A DNA stretch of 64,000 nucleotides from an uncultured Alphaproteobacteria bacterium (GTDB taxonomy: Bacteria > Pseudomonadota > Alphaproteobacteria > RUG11792). The notes below the pieces were generated by a model. The model saw only the letters and a program-made list of their open reading frames with translations. It searched no databases and was not told where the DNA came from. The stretch's first letter is position 1, and each line of letters starts with the position of its first letter. The stretch is from the NCBI GenBank assembly GCA_944390585.1, contig CALXQI010000015.1, positions 276,286 through 340,285 on the forward strand, read 5' to 3'. Both the position numbers and the translations under genes were made by a program. Shown here one piece after another: positions 1-9,481 of this stretch.

Positions 1-1893
1 CGATCCCTTTTTGGCTTTGCTTCCCATGCTTCTTTCAACTCTTCTAACTGCTTTTCATATTCAAGTATTTTCTTTCTTATTTCTTCACTTTTTTACGCAT
101 GTCATTATATTGTTTTAGCGCTTCTTCATAAGATTTTTCTTCTTCCGCAATTCTTTTTCTATTCTCATATGCTCGCTTAAGTGATTCTTTATCCTCTTTC
201 TTCTTTTCTTCTACAAAATTATTATAAAGATCTACCAAGACTTTCAATACAAGACCAGCTTGTTTATTACTTTCACATTGTCCAAAACCACTGTCTCGTA
301 CCGAACATAAAAAATCCTTCTTTTCAATTTTATCTTCACCCCATAACCTCATACGGTCAAATGATTCATAATCAATGCTAGATAACTTTTGATCTATCTC
401 TTGCAAATAATCTTCAAATTCTGCATATTCACCATCATCATTTCTTTGAGCTTTTGCATCAATATCAAACTCTCCATCATTAACGATACATTCCTTAAGC
501 AACTGTATACCATTTCCCTTCTCTTCACCAATATATGCTTCACAAATATCATACATCCTATAGTACTATCTACTACTTTGACCAACATCAACATATTCTA
601 CATTTTTAATGCCATAGCAATTCTCTATCAAAAACTTACACACCAAAGCACTGCAAGGCTTAGCAATGTGTTGCCCATGCAACCACAAACCACCCATGTG
701 ATTTGCCCTAATTTTTATATTTCCTTTATTAATTCTTAGCGAATTTTCACTTCTTAACATAACTAATTCATTATTTAAAACAGTAACACCAGTAATAACA
801 CGAAACTCTTCAACACACTTACTGTCTGCTTTGTTAAATTTATCAGCTGCGAAATTGCTGATAACATAAGTAATATCTTCTTTATCCTCTTCACTTGTTA
901 TTCCACGGAATTCACAAATTTTTTCCACAACAGCATCAACTTTCTTTGGATATTTAATGCCAAAAGTCTTACCAATATCATACTCAATATGAGTTAACTC
1001 ATGAAACAAACATTCTGCGATGCTGCTTTCACACCACTCTGCTACAATGACCTGCCTGCGCCCATTCTCTTCACAAACATAACATTTACCATCCCTCCAT
1101 TTTATAACGTCAAGTTCTCCGCCAAAACTTTTTAATCCTTTTATTTTGTATCCACGAATGAAGTCTGCTTCGGGGCTTCCCCACTCATCACATCTTTCAA
1201 AACCATCAAAAATCACTAAGTGCGCATAATTTTCTAATACATGATACAAAGATTCACAGATTTCCCAGATTTTATTAATAATTTGCCTACTATCAATCCC
1301 TTTCCAACATTTACAATCTGTTATATATTCATTCCTGGCATTATCATCTCTTCCATTATCATAAAAATATAAACTTAAAAATCTTTTCAATCTCCTTGTT
1401 TCAAGTTTGTTACCATACAACCAACATCTTCAGCAAACCATTCTTTACCCCCATTTTTAAAAACTTCCGAAAATAGCATTGCAAACTCAACACACCTCTT
1501 GAATACATCATTAAACGTATCCCCACTAACATTTTTAATATCGTTATACAGTTTATCTATTTTATTGTGACTTCTTTGAAAAATTTCAAAACAGCTTATC
1601 AAACTGATAATCAAGTCTCTTCCATCAGTACACGACACGACTTCTCCTATAATGTCTCTTGCGCCTTTATAAACGCGCCTCTCACACGTATCATCAATAA
1701 ATTTTTGCACAATCTGTTCATCAGTATAGCTTGACAACTTTTGCTTTGTACTCATTACATTTTCTGGCCACGGCAAACTACCTTGTGGTACTTGCCGCAC
1801 AACTGCCTCTTATTGTGCAGCAGAATCGCTTGCCAAACAAACGCTTAAGCTTGTGCATACAAAACAAGCTAACAACAAAGTACTCCTCATCAT
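1..1893 (-). pseudogene. Decayed secreted M91-like zinc metallopeptidase gene (5' end at 1893, runs off the left edge)
   Basis: Reading leftward from ATG-ATG at 1893, the frame gives a signal peptide (MMRSTLLLACFVCTSLSVC...). An in-frame TAA follows at 1812-1810, and the same frame then stays open to 1387. A frame change within 1420-1387 leads to a second open stretch, broken by an in-frame TAG at 568-566. That frame stays open to a TAA at 79-77. A one-base slip in the T6 run at 89-94 would restore a Lys/Glu-rich coiled coil running off the window. The middle part carries HELTH (1003-989), then EEFRVITG and SEN-LR-G-IKIR, the layout of MEROPS M91 (NleD-type) peptidases. The N-terminal part and the metal-site region align by eye with the broken gene at 30089-32420. 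At least four lesions make it a pseudogene; sequencing error cannot explain all of them. Confidence 0.75.
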
Positions 1894-2109
1894 GTTATTA
1901 TTAAAAAACTTAACAGTGCAATTATATACTACATTTTATAAAATACAAGCTTTTTTTCTTGTACAAAATAAATAATATGACTTCCCAACAACAGAGCTAC
2001 CTTATGAATTCTTATTAATAAAATTAAATCAATTTTTGCACGCAATTAACTATTTTTTAACACAAAAGTAGTAGTATCTATGTATGTAATACACAAACAA
2101 AAAGAATAA

Positions 2110-2715
2110 ATGTCTGTATCACGTACCGATAACAATATATCTGGCAAATTTGGAAGCCCGTTTTCTCCTGAAGATTTAAGATATCTACAAGAAACAATGC
2201 ATAACTCATCTCAAACACCAAACTGGGTAATCTCATTTGGAGCAGATATTGACACTGATAACAATATAGCAATTGTAGAAAATTGCGTTTACCTCTGGCA
2301 GCATCGCAGCGGATTTGAGACACCAACACTTGGCCTTGTAGCACAAAACTTGCATAGAAGCGGCGCAACAATAGCAACACCAATGTGGTGCATTATTGTT
2401 AACAGCCCTGTCTCAGTCAATCTTGTCAAGTTTTTACATAAAGGCGCAATAGAACAAATCACCATGAGCAACCTTGGCATGGTTGAAGATCAATTTACAC
2501 AAGTCATAACAGAAAAAAAGATCTTTACATCATGCTATATTACAAACGTTATTACTGATGGCTCTGATTTTACAATCTTTTCATTTATGTATTGTATATT
2601 CAGGTGGGAGCACGCATTCTACAATACTCTAGGAAGTGCTGGTAAAAACGCTATGACATCTGCTGGACAAACAGTTTATGAATTTGACTATACATACGGA
2701 CAAGGAAAAGTGTAA
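2110..2715 (+). CDS. Hypothetical protein, possibly Hcp (TssD)-like
   Basis: A 201-residue protein without signal peptide or membrane segment. It is rich in beta-prone stretches, with a core around residues 95-195 of short hydrophobic strands ending in a FDYTYGQG motif. The order of a proline-containing strand, a 'FLHKGAIEQITM' strand, an 'FTSCYITNVITDGSDFTIFSF' hairpin and a final aromatic strand resembles the Hcp/TssD tube protein of type VI secretion systems. The length is also near Hcp size (about 160-200). No other T6SS component is in the window, so this rests on fold-like pattern only. It lies 24 bp upstream of comEC on the same strand. Other beta-barrel phage-tube-like proteins are equally possible. 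Confidence 0.45.
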   Translation: MSVSRTDNNISGKFGSPFSPEDLRYLQETMHNSSQTPNWVISFGADIDTDNNIAIVENCVYLWQHRSGFETPTLGLVAQNLHRSGATIATPMWCIIVNSPVSVNLVKFLHKGAIEQITMSNLGMVEDQFTQVITEKKIFTSCYITNVITDGSDFTIFSFMYCIFRWEHAFYNTLGSAGKNAMTSAGQTVYEFDYTYGQGKV

Positions 2716-2739
2716 CCATCTATACATTAATATTTTTAC

Positions 2740-4581
2740 GTGCAAAATTCTTTATACAATTTAATTAAACAATTATTAATACGTGAAAATTTAAAACTAC
2801 ATATATATGCCTCAATACTTTTAGGAATTGGTATTTTGTTTGGTGTGTACTTTCCAATTTCTAGCATACATAATATTCTATATTTACTTATAATACCAAT
2901 TTTATTGTGTAAAAACAATTATTTTACAACTGCAGCCTCTGTCTTTATTGCTATAACAGGTTTTTATATTGCACAAACAGGTGGCATTTTAAAAACAACA
3001 AATTTAGCAAATATAGAATATTTACAAGAAGATATCAAAAAAATCTCAGCAGTTGCAGATGTTCAATACATTGAACATACACATCCTGTAATGAAAAATA
3101 TGAAACGCATAGTATTAACAAATCTTTCATACAATAACAAAAATTTTCACAATATACATACAATTAAAATGACTATAGGATCAAAATTATTAAAAGATAT
3201 ACAACCTATGGATAAAGTTTATGTTGTATTTAATTTATTTAAAACGCAAAATCCATTACTCCCTGGAACATTTGATAGAATACAATACAATGTAATAAAT
3301 GGTATAGACGCAAATGGAGTAGTTTTATACATTAAAAAATTACAAAGTAAAAATTACTATAATCTTTTTTCATATATTAGATTTAAAATTGCAAATACAA
3401 TATCAAAATATATAAATGGTGATGCAAACGGTATATTAATTGCACTTGCAACTGGTGATAAATCTGCAATAAAACATGATATACGTGAGTATTTTACAAA
3501 ATCAGGTACCGCTCACATCTTAGCAATTTCTGGGCTCCATATGAGTCTTGTTGCAACTATTATCTTTATGCTATTAAAAATATTATTCTTATATCTTAAA
3601 AATATTATCTTAAAATTAAATGCAACGCATACTGCAGCAATTTGTACTATCCCTATTATATTTTTATACTTAATATTTTCAGGTTGCTCTCCATCAGCCA
3701 TCAGAGCTTTTATTATGACAACAATTGCACTAATTGCCATAACACAAAATAAAAGAATTATTTCTATGAGTAATATTGCACTTGCAGCATTTATTATACT
3801 TTTATTCAATCCTGCTTCTCTATTTTATGTTAGCTTTCAAATGTCGTTTGCAGCAGTTATTGCTTTAGTATCTGTCTATAATTTACCAATTACACACTCA
3901 TCAAATAATACAATAGTAAAATATATTTTTACATCTTTAATTACAACACTTGTTGCAAGTATTGCCACAATACCATTTAGTGTAGCAACATTTAATAGAG
4001 TAAGTATTACAGGAATTCTTGGCAATTTAATTGCAATACCAATAGTTAGTTTTTTAATTATACCAATAGGAATGTTAAGTATTATCTTTCATTTTTTACT
4101 ACCAATTTTAGAAATTCTGGTTAATCTGTTAATAAAAGCAATGCATTTTACATCAAATTTACCATATTCAGAAATTATTGCAAAAACACCAAATAATGTC
4201 ACGGTATATATTTTTGTCATTGGTGGCATTATACTATGCATTTTAAAAACAAAATTAAAATTCTTTGGCTTAATACCAATTTTATATTCACTTTTCTTAT
4301 ACTATAAACAAGAAATCCCTAAAATGATTATCTTACCAGGAAACAATGCAGCTATAATAAAACATAATAATATATATGTTAATTCATTAAAGAAATGTCG
4401 TACAAAATTTTTATCAATTGCGCATAATCTTGGGATATCTAAAAAACCAATCAAAGGTGATTTTTTAATTCCAAGTATTGAATCTCAAAATACTGTTGTA
4501 ATTTTTAAACATAACACAATTATGTATGTTAAAAAAAGTAAAAATCCATTATGTCCAGCATTTTATACATCAAAACCATAA
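2740..4581 (+). CDS. comEC: ComEC/Rec2-family DNA-uptake channel
   Basis: A polytopic inner-membrane protein of 613 residues. ComEC carries single-stranded DNA across the inner membrane during natural transformation. The diagnostic competence-domain motif SGTAHILAISGLHMS is present near residue 255, followed by the conserved CSPSAIRA segment near residue 325 and many hydrophobic helices. The N-terminal DUF4131-like soluble region lies between helices at about residues 80-210. The C-terminal metallo-beta-lactamase domain of longer ComECs is mostly absent; only about 100 residues follow the last helices. The start is a GTG at 2740. The gene is extremely AT-rich. A GspF/PilC-like gene elsewhere in the window could belong to the same uptake machinery. 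Confidence 0.9.
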   Translation: MQNSLYNLIKQLLIRENLKLHIYASILLGIGILFGVYFPISSIHNILYLLIIPILLCKNNYFTTAASVFIAITGFYIAQTGGILKTTNLANIEYLQEDIKKISAVADVQYIEHTHPVMKNMKRIVLTNLSYNNKNFHNIHTIKMTIGSKLLKDIQPMDKVYVVFNLFKTQNPLLPGTFDRIQYNVINGIDANGVVLYIKKLQSKNYYNLFSYIRFKIANTISKYINGDANGILIALATGDKSAIKHDIREYFTKSGTAHILAISGLHMSLVATIIFMLLKILFLYLKNIILKLNATHTAAICTIPIIFLYLIFSGCSPSAIRAFIMTTIALIAITQNKRIISMSNIALAAFIILLFNPASLFYVSFQMSFAAVIALVSVYNLPITHSSNNTIVKYIFTSLITTLVASIATIPFSVATFNRVSITGILGNLIAIPIVSFLIIPIGMLSIIFHFLLPILEILVNLLIKAMHFTSNLPYSEIIAKTPNNVTVYIFVIGGIILCILKTKLKFFGLIPILYSLFLYYKQEIPKMIILPGNNAAIIKHNNIYVNSLKKCRTKFLSIAHNLGISKKPIKGDFLIPSIESQNTVVIFKHNTIMYVKKSKNPLCPAFYTSKP

Positions 4582-4905
4582 CAATATACATTTAGTATTT
4601 ATTACTTATATCTTACCTATATCAAAAATATAAAAACCAATTTACTTTTGAACACTTGACATATATAAAATTTTGTTATTTTTTGTAATTATATTATCAA
4701 TAATTTATCTTTTTATGTTTTAATGCGGTACATTTTTTTTAACATATGACAAATTATTATTTTTTAAAAAATAATTCAAACAACACATTAAATCAAAAAA
4801 TCGCAAAAAATAATTAATAATAAATATTGCATAAATAATCACAACACTACAATTTATTATCAAATTTTGCTAGCATTAGTATTGTTATGTGATTATCGTG
4901 CTTAT
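4582..4905. other. Intergenic region upstream of dnaN
   Basis: An AT-rich stretch of 324 bp between comEC and dnaN. It contains a TTGACA at 4656-4661 with no convincing -10 at the right distance, and a weak TTGCAT/TACAAT pair at 4827-4853 (15-bp spacer) that may be the dnaN promoter. I see no ORF, RNA gene or obvious repeat in it. Confidence 0.4.
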
Positions 4906-6063
4906 ATGAAATTTACAATTAGCAAAAAGGTACTAGAAAAAATTCTTGCACATGCTGTAGGGATTGTAGAGCGTAGACCAACTGTAGCAATTATAGGACA
5001 TGTACTTGTTGATGCTTCAAAAGAGCAAAATAGTATCAGTTTTACTGCAACCAACATGGATATGTCCATTATAGATAAAATTAATTGTGAAGTAGAAGAA
5101 TCAGGTAAATATTGTCTTCCAACTTTTTTACTGTATGATATTACAAAAAAATTGGCCAGTAATGCGACAATAGATATTTTTACTAACAATGATGAAGAAA
5201 CTGTAACTATTAAACAAGGGAAAAGTGAATTTTCCATCCACTATATGCAAGCAGACCAGTTTCCACCAATTGCAAATTCAGACTATCCAGTAAGTTTTGA
5301 TATAACACCATCCACTCTTAAAAAAGCAATAGATATAGCAAAAGTTTCTATACCACAAGACAGTACAAGAATACACCTAAATGGAGTACATGTTCATTAC
5401 GAAAATGAGAATGGTGCAGACAAACTGCGCTTTGTTTCAACAGACCTGTACAGAATTGCATGCGTTAGTGTTAACGTTTCACAAGAGGCACGTAATATGT
5501 CACCTATCATAGTACCAAAGCGCGCTATTGCAGAAGTTGCAAAGTTGATAGATAACGAAGAATTTGAACAAATTAGCGTTTCTGTTTCTGAGACAAAAAT
5601 TTCATTCAAAATGCAAGACAGTAATATTGCAAGCGAATTTTCTACCCGATTAATAAACGGCACCTTTCCAGAGTACAAAGAAGCGCTGCAAGTATCAAAC
5701 AATAAAATCTTACAGGCTGACACAAAAGAGTTCATCGCTGCTATCGACCGCGTAAGCACAGTTGTTACAGAAAACAAAAATTCAATAAAATTATCGATTT
5801 ATCCAGACAAAATTGTACTATCGGCAATAAGTAGAGAATTGGGGCAAGCGACAGAAGAAATCAATGCCTCCTTTAGCGCGCTGGAAACAATGGAAATCTG
5901 CTTTAACAGTAAATTTTTGCTTGAAATTATGGCAAAAATAGAATCTCCTCATGTCAAAATGTTGTTGGCAGAAAGCTCTTCGTCCGCAATCATAGAGCCA
6001 GAGGAACACGGTGTTGTCCAGACGTGCTTTGCAATTATGCCTGTAGAAATTGTTAATGAATAG
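4906..6063 (+). CDS. dnaN: DNA polymerase III beta subunit (sliding clamp)
   Basis: The ring-shaped clamp that tethers DNA polymerase III to DNA. The start at 4906 gives MKFTISKKVLEKILAHAVGIVERRPT, the classical DnaN N-terminus, so the 13 upstream open codons are not used. The 385 residues contain the three repeated clamp folds in order, for example VSTDLYRIA in the middle domain and the expected end motif FAIMPVE. The length is slightly above the usual 366-375. It stands alone, away from dnaA, recF or gyrB. Its last 246 nt are overlapped on the other strand by the tail of the tandem-repeat protein gene. Confidence 0.96.
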   Translation: MKFTISKKVLEKILAHAVGIVERRPTVAIIGHVLVDASKEQNSISFTATNMDMSIIDKINCEVEESGKYCLPTFLLYDITKKLASNATIDIFTNNDEETVTIKQGKSEFSIHYMQADQFPPIANSDYPVSFDITPSTLKKAIDIAKVSIPQDSTRIHLNGVHVHYENENGADKLRFVSTDLYRIACVSVNVSQEARNMSPIIVPKRAIAEVAKLIDNEEFEQISVSVSETKISFKMQDSNIASEFSTRLINGTFPEYKEALQVSNNKILQADTKEFIAAIDRVSTVVTENKNSIKLSIYPDKIVLSAISRELGQATEEINASFSALETMEICFNSKFLLEIMAKIESPHVKMLLAESSSSAIIEPEEHGVVQTCFAIMPVEIVNE

Positions 6064-7266
6064 CATTAATTTTATATTTACGTAAAAATAGTTTTTATAT
6101 TCATTAAAATTTGCAAGATTTGACATTATATTTTTATTATAATTATGTTGTAATTTTGGTGAATCTACAGTCTCTGCACTATCAATATCGCCCTCCCCTG
6201 CCTTGCCATCAATCTTGTTAATACAACTACAATTCGTCTTTTCTTGCACAACTTTCTCCTCTATACAACTATCATGCACGATATTTACTTCCATCTTTCT
6301 ATTTCCATGTGTTATACCAATCTTCGAAATGCAACTACTATCATCCATGCTACCTGGAGTACAACTACAATTTGGTTTTTCTGCTACAACCTTAGCATCA
6401 TCAAAATCTCTGTAGTCTGTCTTGGATTCATTATCGCAACATCCAACACGGTTCTCTACTGCACTATCTCTTGCCATAGTATACGCACCATCTAATTCAC
6501 TACTATCACAACCATAAGTTGCTTTCTCATCAACCCTTAAAGTACAACCACAAGTCGGTTTTTCTGCCACAACCTCAGTATCATCAAAGTCTCTGTAGTC
6601 GATCTCAAACTCCTCATCATCACAGTATCCAAGACTTTGCAGCATGCTGTAGTACGCTGCTGCATCACATTTTCTTGCTGTTTGGTCATCTACTTCCATA
6701 GATTGCTCAGTAGCACCAGAATCGCTCCTATCACAACCACAAGTCGGTTTTTCTGTCACAATCTCAGTATCATCAAAGTCTCTGTAATCGATCTCAGACT
6801 CCTCATCATCACAGTATCCAAGACTTTGCAGCATACTGTAGTACGCTGCTGCGTCACATTTTCTTGCTGTTTTGTCATCTCCTTCTATAGATTGCTCTGT
6901 AACACCAGAATCGCTCCTATCACAAGCACAAGTTGGTTTTTCTGTTATAACCTTAGCATCATCAAAGTCTCTGTAGTCGATCTCTGACTCATCATCATCG
7001 CAGTATCCAAGGCTTTGCAGCATGCCGTAGTATGATGCCACGTCACATTTTCTTGCTGTTTTGTCATCTCCTTCTATAGATTGCTCTATAACACCTGGAT
7101 CGCCACTATCACAACTACAATTTGGTTTTTCTGTCATAATCTCAGTATCATCAAAGTCTCTGTAGTCGATCTCTGACTCCGCATCATTGCAGTATCCAAG
7201 ACTTTGTAGCACACTGTAGTATGATGCCGCGTTGCATTTTGCCATTGTTTGATTATTGCTGTTCAT
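5818..7266 (-). CDS. Cys-rich acidic tandem-repeat protein (63-residue repeats)
   Basis: An unrecognised 482-residue protein with a strong Shine-Dalgarno (AAGGAG at 7278-7273) six bases before its ATG. It starts with about four near-identical 63-residue units containing KCDAA-YYSMLQSLGYCDD, EIDYRDFDD, TEKPTCGC and a Ser/Asp/Gln-rich linker, then two degenerate units. The repeats are acidic with regularly spaced Cys. There is no obvious signal peptide. After about residue 385 the frame leaves the repeat domain and runs through the antisense of dnaN, so the natural stop may have been lost or the tail may be a late extension. Its style recalls secreted tandem-repeat effectors of intracellular bacteria, but no homology is recognised. 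Confidence 0.75.
   Translation of the reverse strand: MNSNNQTMAKCNAASYYSVLQSLGYCNDAESEIDYRDFDDTEIMTEKPNCSCDSGDPGVIEQSIEGDDKTARKCDVASYYGMLQSLGYCDDDESEIDYRDFDDAKVITEKPTCACDRSDSGVTEQSIEGDDKTARKCDAAAYYSMLQSLGYCDDEESEIDYRDFDDTEIVTEKPTCGCDRSDSGATEQSMEVDDQTARKCDAAAYYSMLQSLGYCDDEEFEIDYRDFDDTEVVAEKPTCGCTLRVDEKATYGCDSSELDGAYTMARDSAVENRVGCCDNESKTDYRDFDDAKVVAEKPNCSCTPGSMDDSSCISKIGITHGNRKMEVNIVHDSCIEEKVVQEKTNCSCINKIDGKAGEGDIDSAETVDSPKLQHNYNKNIMSNLANFNEYKNYFYVNIKLMLFINNFYRHNCKARLDNTVFLWLYDCGRRAFCQQHFDMRRFYFCHNFKQKFTVKADFHCFQRAKGGIDFFCRLPQFSTYCR
6500..7239 (-). repeat. 189-bp in-frame tandem repeat
   Basis: The anchor AGTATCCAAG recurs at 6624, 6813, 7002 and 7191, exactly 189 bp apart, giving four copies of 63 codons. 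Differences between copies are scattered point changes. More diverged partial copies continue towards 6180. The exact period suggests copy number could vary by slippage or recombination. Confidence 0.9.
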
Positions 7267-7291
7267 AGTTTTCTCCTTTTTATGATTGCCA

Positions 7292-7307
7292 GGGGCGCTT
7301 CCGCCCC
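7292..7307 (-). promoter_or_regulatory. GC-rich hairpin in the leader of the tandem-repeat gene
   Basis: A perfect inverted repeat GGGGCG-CTTC-CGCCCC sits 25-40 bp upstream of the ATG at 7266 and just before its Shine-Dalgarno. It is a striking GC island in AT-rich DNA. No T-run follows on either strand, so it is not a plain intrinsic terminator; it could be a 5'-UTR stem. Confidence 0.5.
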
Positions 7308-7559
7308 CATACTTTTATCCTGTCAAATTTTTTTTCAAATAGCAAAATTATTTTTTTACATCACCTCCTATCCCTTATCCACCAACGCTTTCAAGATTTT
7401 TTGTCCCGCTTTTTTTATACGCAAAAGTATTTACTTTACAAAAACTTTGTGTTATTCTATTTATAGAGAGTATATAAAGCAAGAATATCTGCAATGAGCT
7501 GATAATACATCATTAATATTATGCTAGTACATGCTGCTATCTGCATGCCATACAGCATC

Positions 7560-8690
7560 GTGATGGGTGCCTGGGCAGTGCTTGGCGCCACCCAGCCTGC
7601 ACGCTGGGACGTGGTTAGCTGCTGCACCTTTTCATCAGAAGGTGACAGAAACGCAACACCATGCATGGTAGCTACTCTGCAGCAGAGTGCGAGTGTGTGC
7701 GCAACGCTTGCCGTGTGATATCACTGCTAGTGAATATTGAAGTACAGCTATGTCAGTCGTGCAAGTAGAAGAATGCAGTACAACATGGTGGTACCCCTTC
7801 TGTGGAAGGCGAATGATAACTTCGTCATGATGATGGCTGTACTCCAGCATGGTGTGAGTGTGTTATGCGCCTTGATGTGTGATATTACTGTTAGTGAATA
7901 TTGAAGTACAGCTGGGTTAGTCGTGCAAATGGAAGGATGCACACGGCATGGCAGTAAAGGCGGAGAGTACACTGCTGCATGCATGTAGCTACTCTGCAGC
8001 AGAGTGCGAGTGTATGTATGCGTAACGCTTGGTGTGTATGATGTCACTGCTAGTGAATATTGAAGTACAGCTAGGTCAGTCGTGCAAATAGAGAAATGCA
8101 CATGATCTGAATGTACCTCTTCTATGGAAGGCGGAGAGTACACTGCTGCATGCATCGTAGCTGTGCTCTGGTAGTGTGTGAGTGGTGGAACGACGCTTGT
8201 TGTATGATATCACTACTAGTCGATATTGAAGTACAGCTAGGTCCGTCTTGCAAATAGCAAAATACAGCACAATATAGTGGTATCCCTTCTGTGGAAGGCG
8301 ATTGCACACTGCTGCATGCACGTAACTACTCTGCAGCAGAGTGCGAGTGTATGTATGCGCAACGCTTGCCGTGTGATGTTACTGTTAGTGGATATCGAAG
8401 TACAGCTAGGTCAGTCGTGCAAATAGAGAAATGCACATGATCTGAATGTACCTCTTCTATGGAAGGCGGAGAGTACACTGCTGCATGCATCGTAGCTGTG
8501 CTCGGGTAAGGTGTAAGTGGTGGCACGACGCTTGGTGTGTGATGTTACTGCTAGTGAATGTTGAAGTACAGCTAGGTCCGTCTTGCAAATAGCAAAATGC
8601 ACGCGGCATGGCAGTACCCCCTTCTGTGGAAGGCGGATGATGCATGATAGATGTGCTCGGGTAGGGTGAGAGTATTCAGATATCTTTTGC
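7560..8690. repeat. GC-richer ~165-bp tandem array with alternating unit types
   Basis: The anchor GAAGTACAGCT recurs near 7739, 7903, 8062, 8228, 8397 and 8563 (spacing 159-169 bp), with diverged partial units at both ends. Units alternate between type A, carrying the odd palindrome ACTCTGCAGCAGAGT, and type B, carrying a TGTGCTC-GGTA variant. The unit pairs at 7982-8317 and 8318-8650 repeat with a ~336-bp period. Most units also contain a CCTTC-TGTG-GAAGG stem. Short ORFs across it change frame between units and look accidental. The composition is visibly more GC-rich than the flanks. The flanks 7308-7559 and 8691-8881 show no gene. Confidence 0.85.
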
Positions 8691-8881
8691 AAATAATATC
8701 ATGTGAGGCAGACTAGTAGATTATCTATATTGAGATTAGTTGGCTAAATTATACGTACAATGTGCATTTATATTATTGTGGCCTTTCAACATCAAAAACG
8801 CATCTACTAGCAAAAAGCTTTATGTATAGAAATAAAGCAAATATTAGTAATAATTCAATAAAAATTTAACATTATCAGTAT

Positions 8882-9478
8882 TTAATTTAGCAGTTGGCGG
8901 CCTTTGAATGCAGAGATGATTGTACTATTATCAAGGTAGTCAAACTCGCCACCAGATGGAATGCCATGTGAGATTATACTTACTTTTACATCTTTGCATT
9001 TAATTTGACTTTGTATATAGAATGTTGTTGTTTTTCCATCCATATCTGCACTCATTGCAATGATAACTTCCGATACATTATTTTTTTCCATACGTTTTAA
9101 AAGTCCATCAATGTCAAGATCTTTGGGACCAGTACCATCAACTGCTGATAACTTACCACCAATTACGTGGTATAACCCGTTATAAAATCCTGCTCTCTCT
9201 ATGGCCCATACATCAGCAATATCAGATACAACGCAGATAATGCTTTTGTCGCGTTTTGTTGATGAACAAATGGTACAAGGAGTTGATACATCGATATTAT
9301 TGCAAATTTCACATTTAACTGATGTGTCATACACATTTTGCAAGACTTTTATCAGTGAGCTCATTGTAGTGTGTTTTCTTTTTAAGAGATGTACAACAAT
9401 CCTGTGCGCAGAACGCTCCCCAAGCGTTGGCAAGCGTCCTATTATTTCTATTAATTTTCCAACCTCGCTATCCAACAC
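8882..9478 (-). CDS. recR: Recombination mediator RecR
   Basis: RecR acts with RecO/RecF to load RecA at single-strand gaps. The 198 residues match the usual size. In order are the N-terminal helix-hairpin-helix region (GRLPTLGERSAHRIV), a C4 zinc finger (CEIC...CTIC) at about residues 56-71, and a Toprim domain with the VVSDIADVWAIE and GIPSGGEFDYLD segments. The start is a GTG at 9478, four bases after the aroK stop codon, so the two form an operon. The usual partner dnaX is not adjacent. Confidence 0.95.
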   Translation of the reverse strand: MLDSEVGKLIEIIGRLPTLGERSAHRIVVHLLKRKHTTMSSLIKVLQNVYDTSVKCEICNNIDVSTPCTICSSTKRDKSIICVVSDIADVWAIERAGFYNGLYHVIGGKLSAVDGTGPKDLDIDGLLKRMEKNNVSEVIIAMSADMDGKTTTFYIQSQIKCKDVKVSIISHGIPSGGEFDYLDNSTIISAFKGRQLLN

Positions 9479-9481
9479 GTA

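Noticed and set aside
6203..6987. Plus-strand ORFs opposite the tandem-repeat protein
   Set aside because: They are shadows of the repeat gene on the minus strand, which has the strong ribosome-binding site and regular codon-periodic repeats.
7560..8690. CRISPR array
   Set aside because: The repeated unit itself is ~165 bp with drift throughout; there is no short constant repeat separating unique spacers and no cas gene.
7635..8692. Minus-strand ORFs of 60-135 codons within the array as genes
   Set aside because: They shift frame from unit to unit, lack ribosome-binding sites and have no protein-like composition; they follow from stop-poor repeats.
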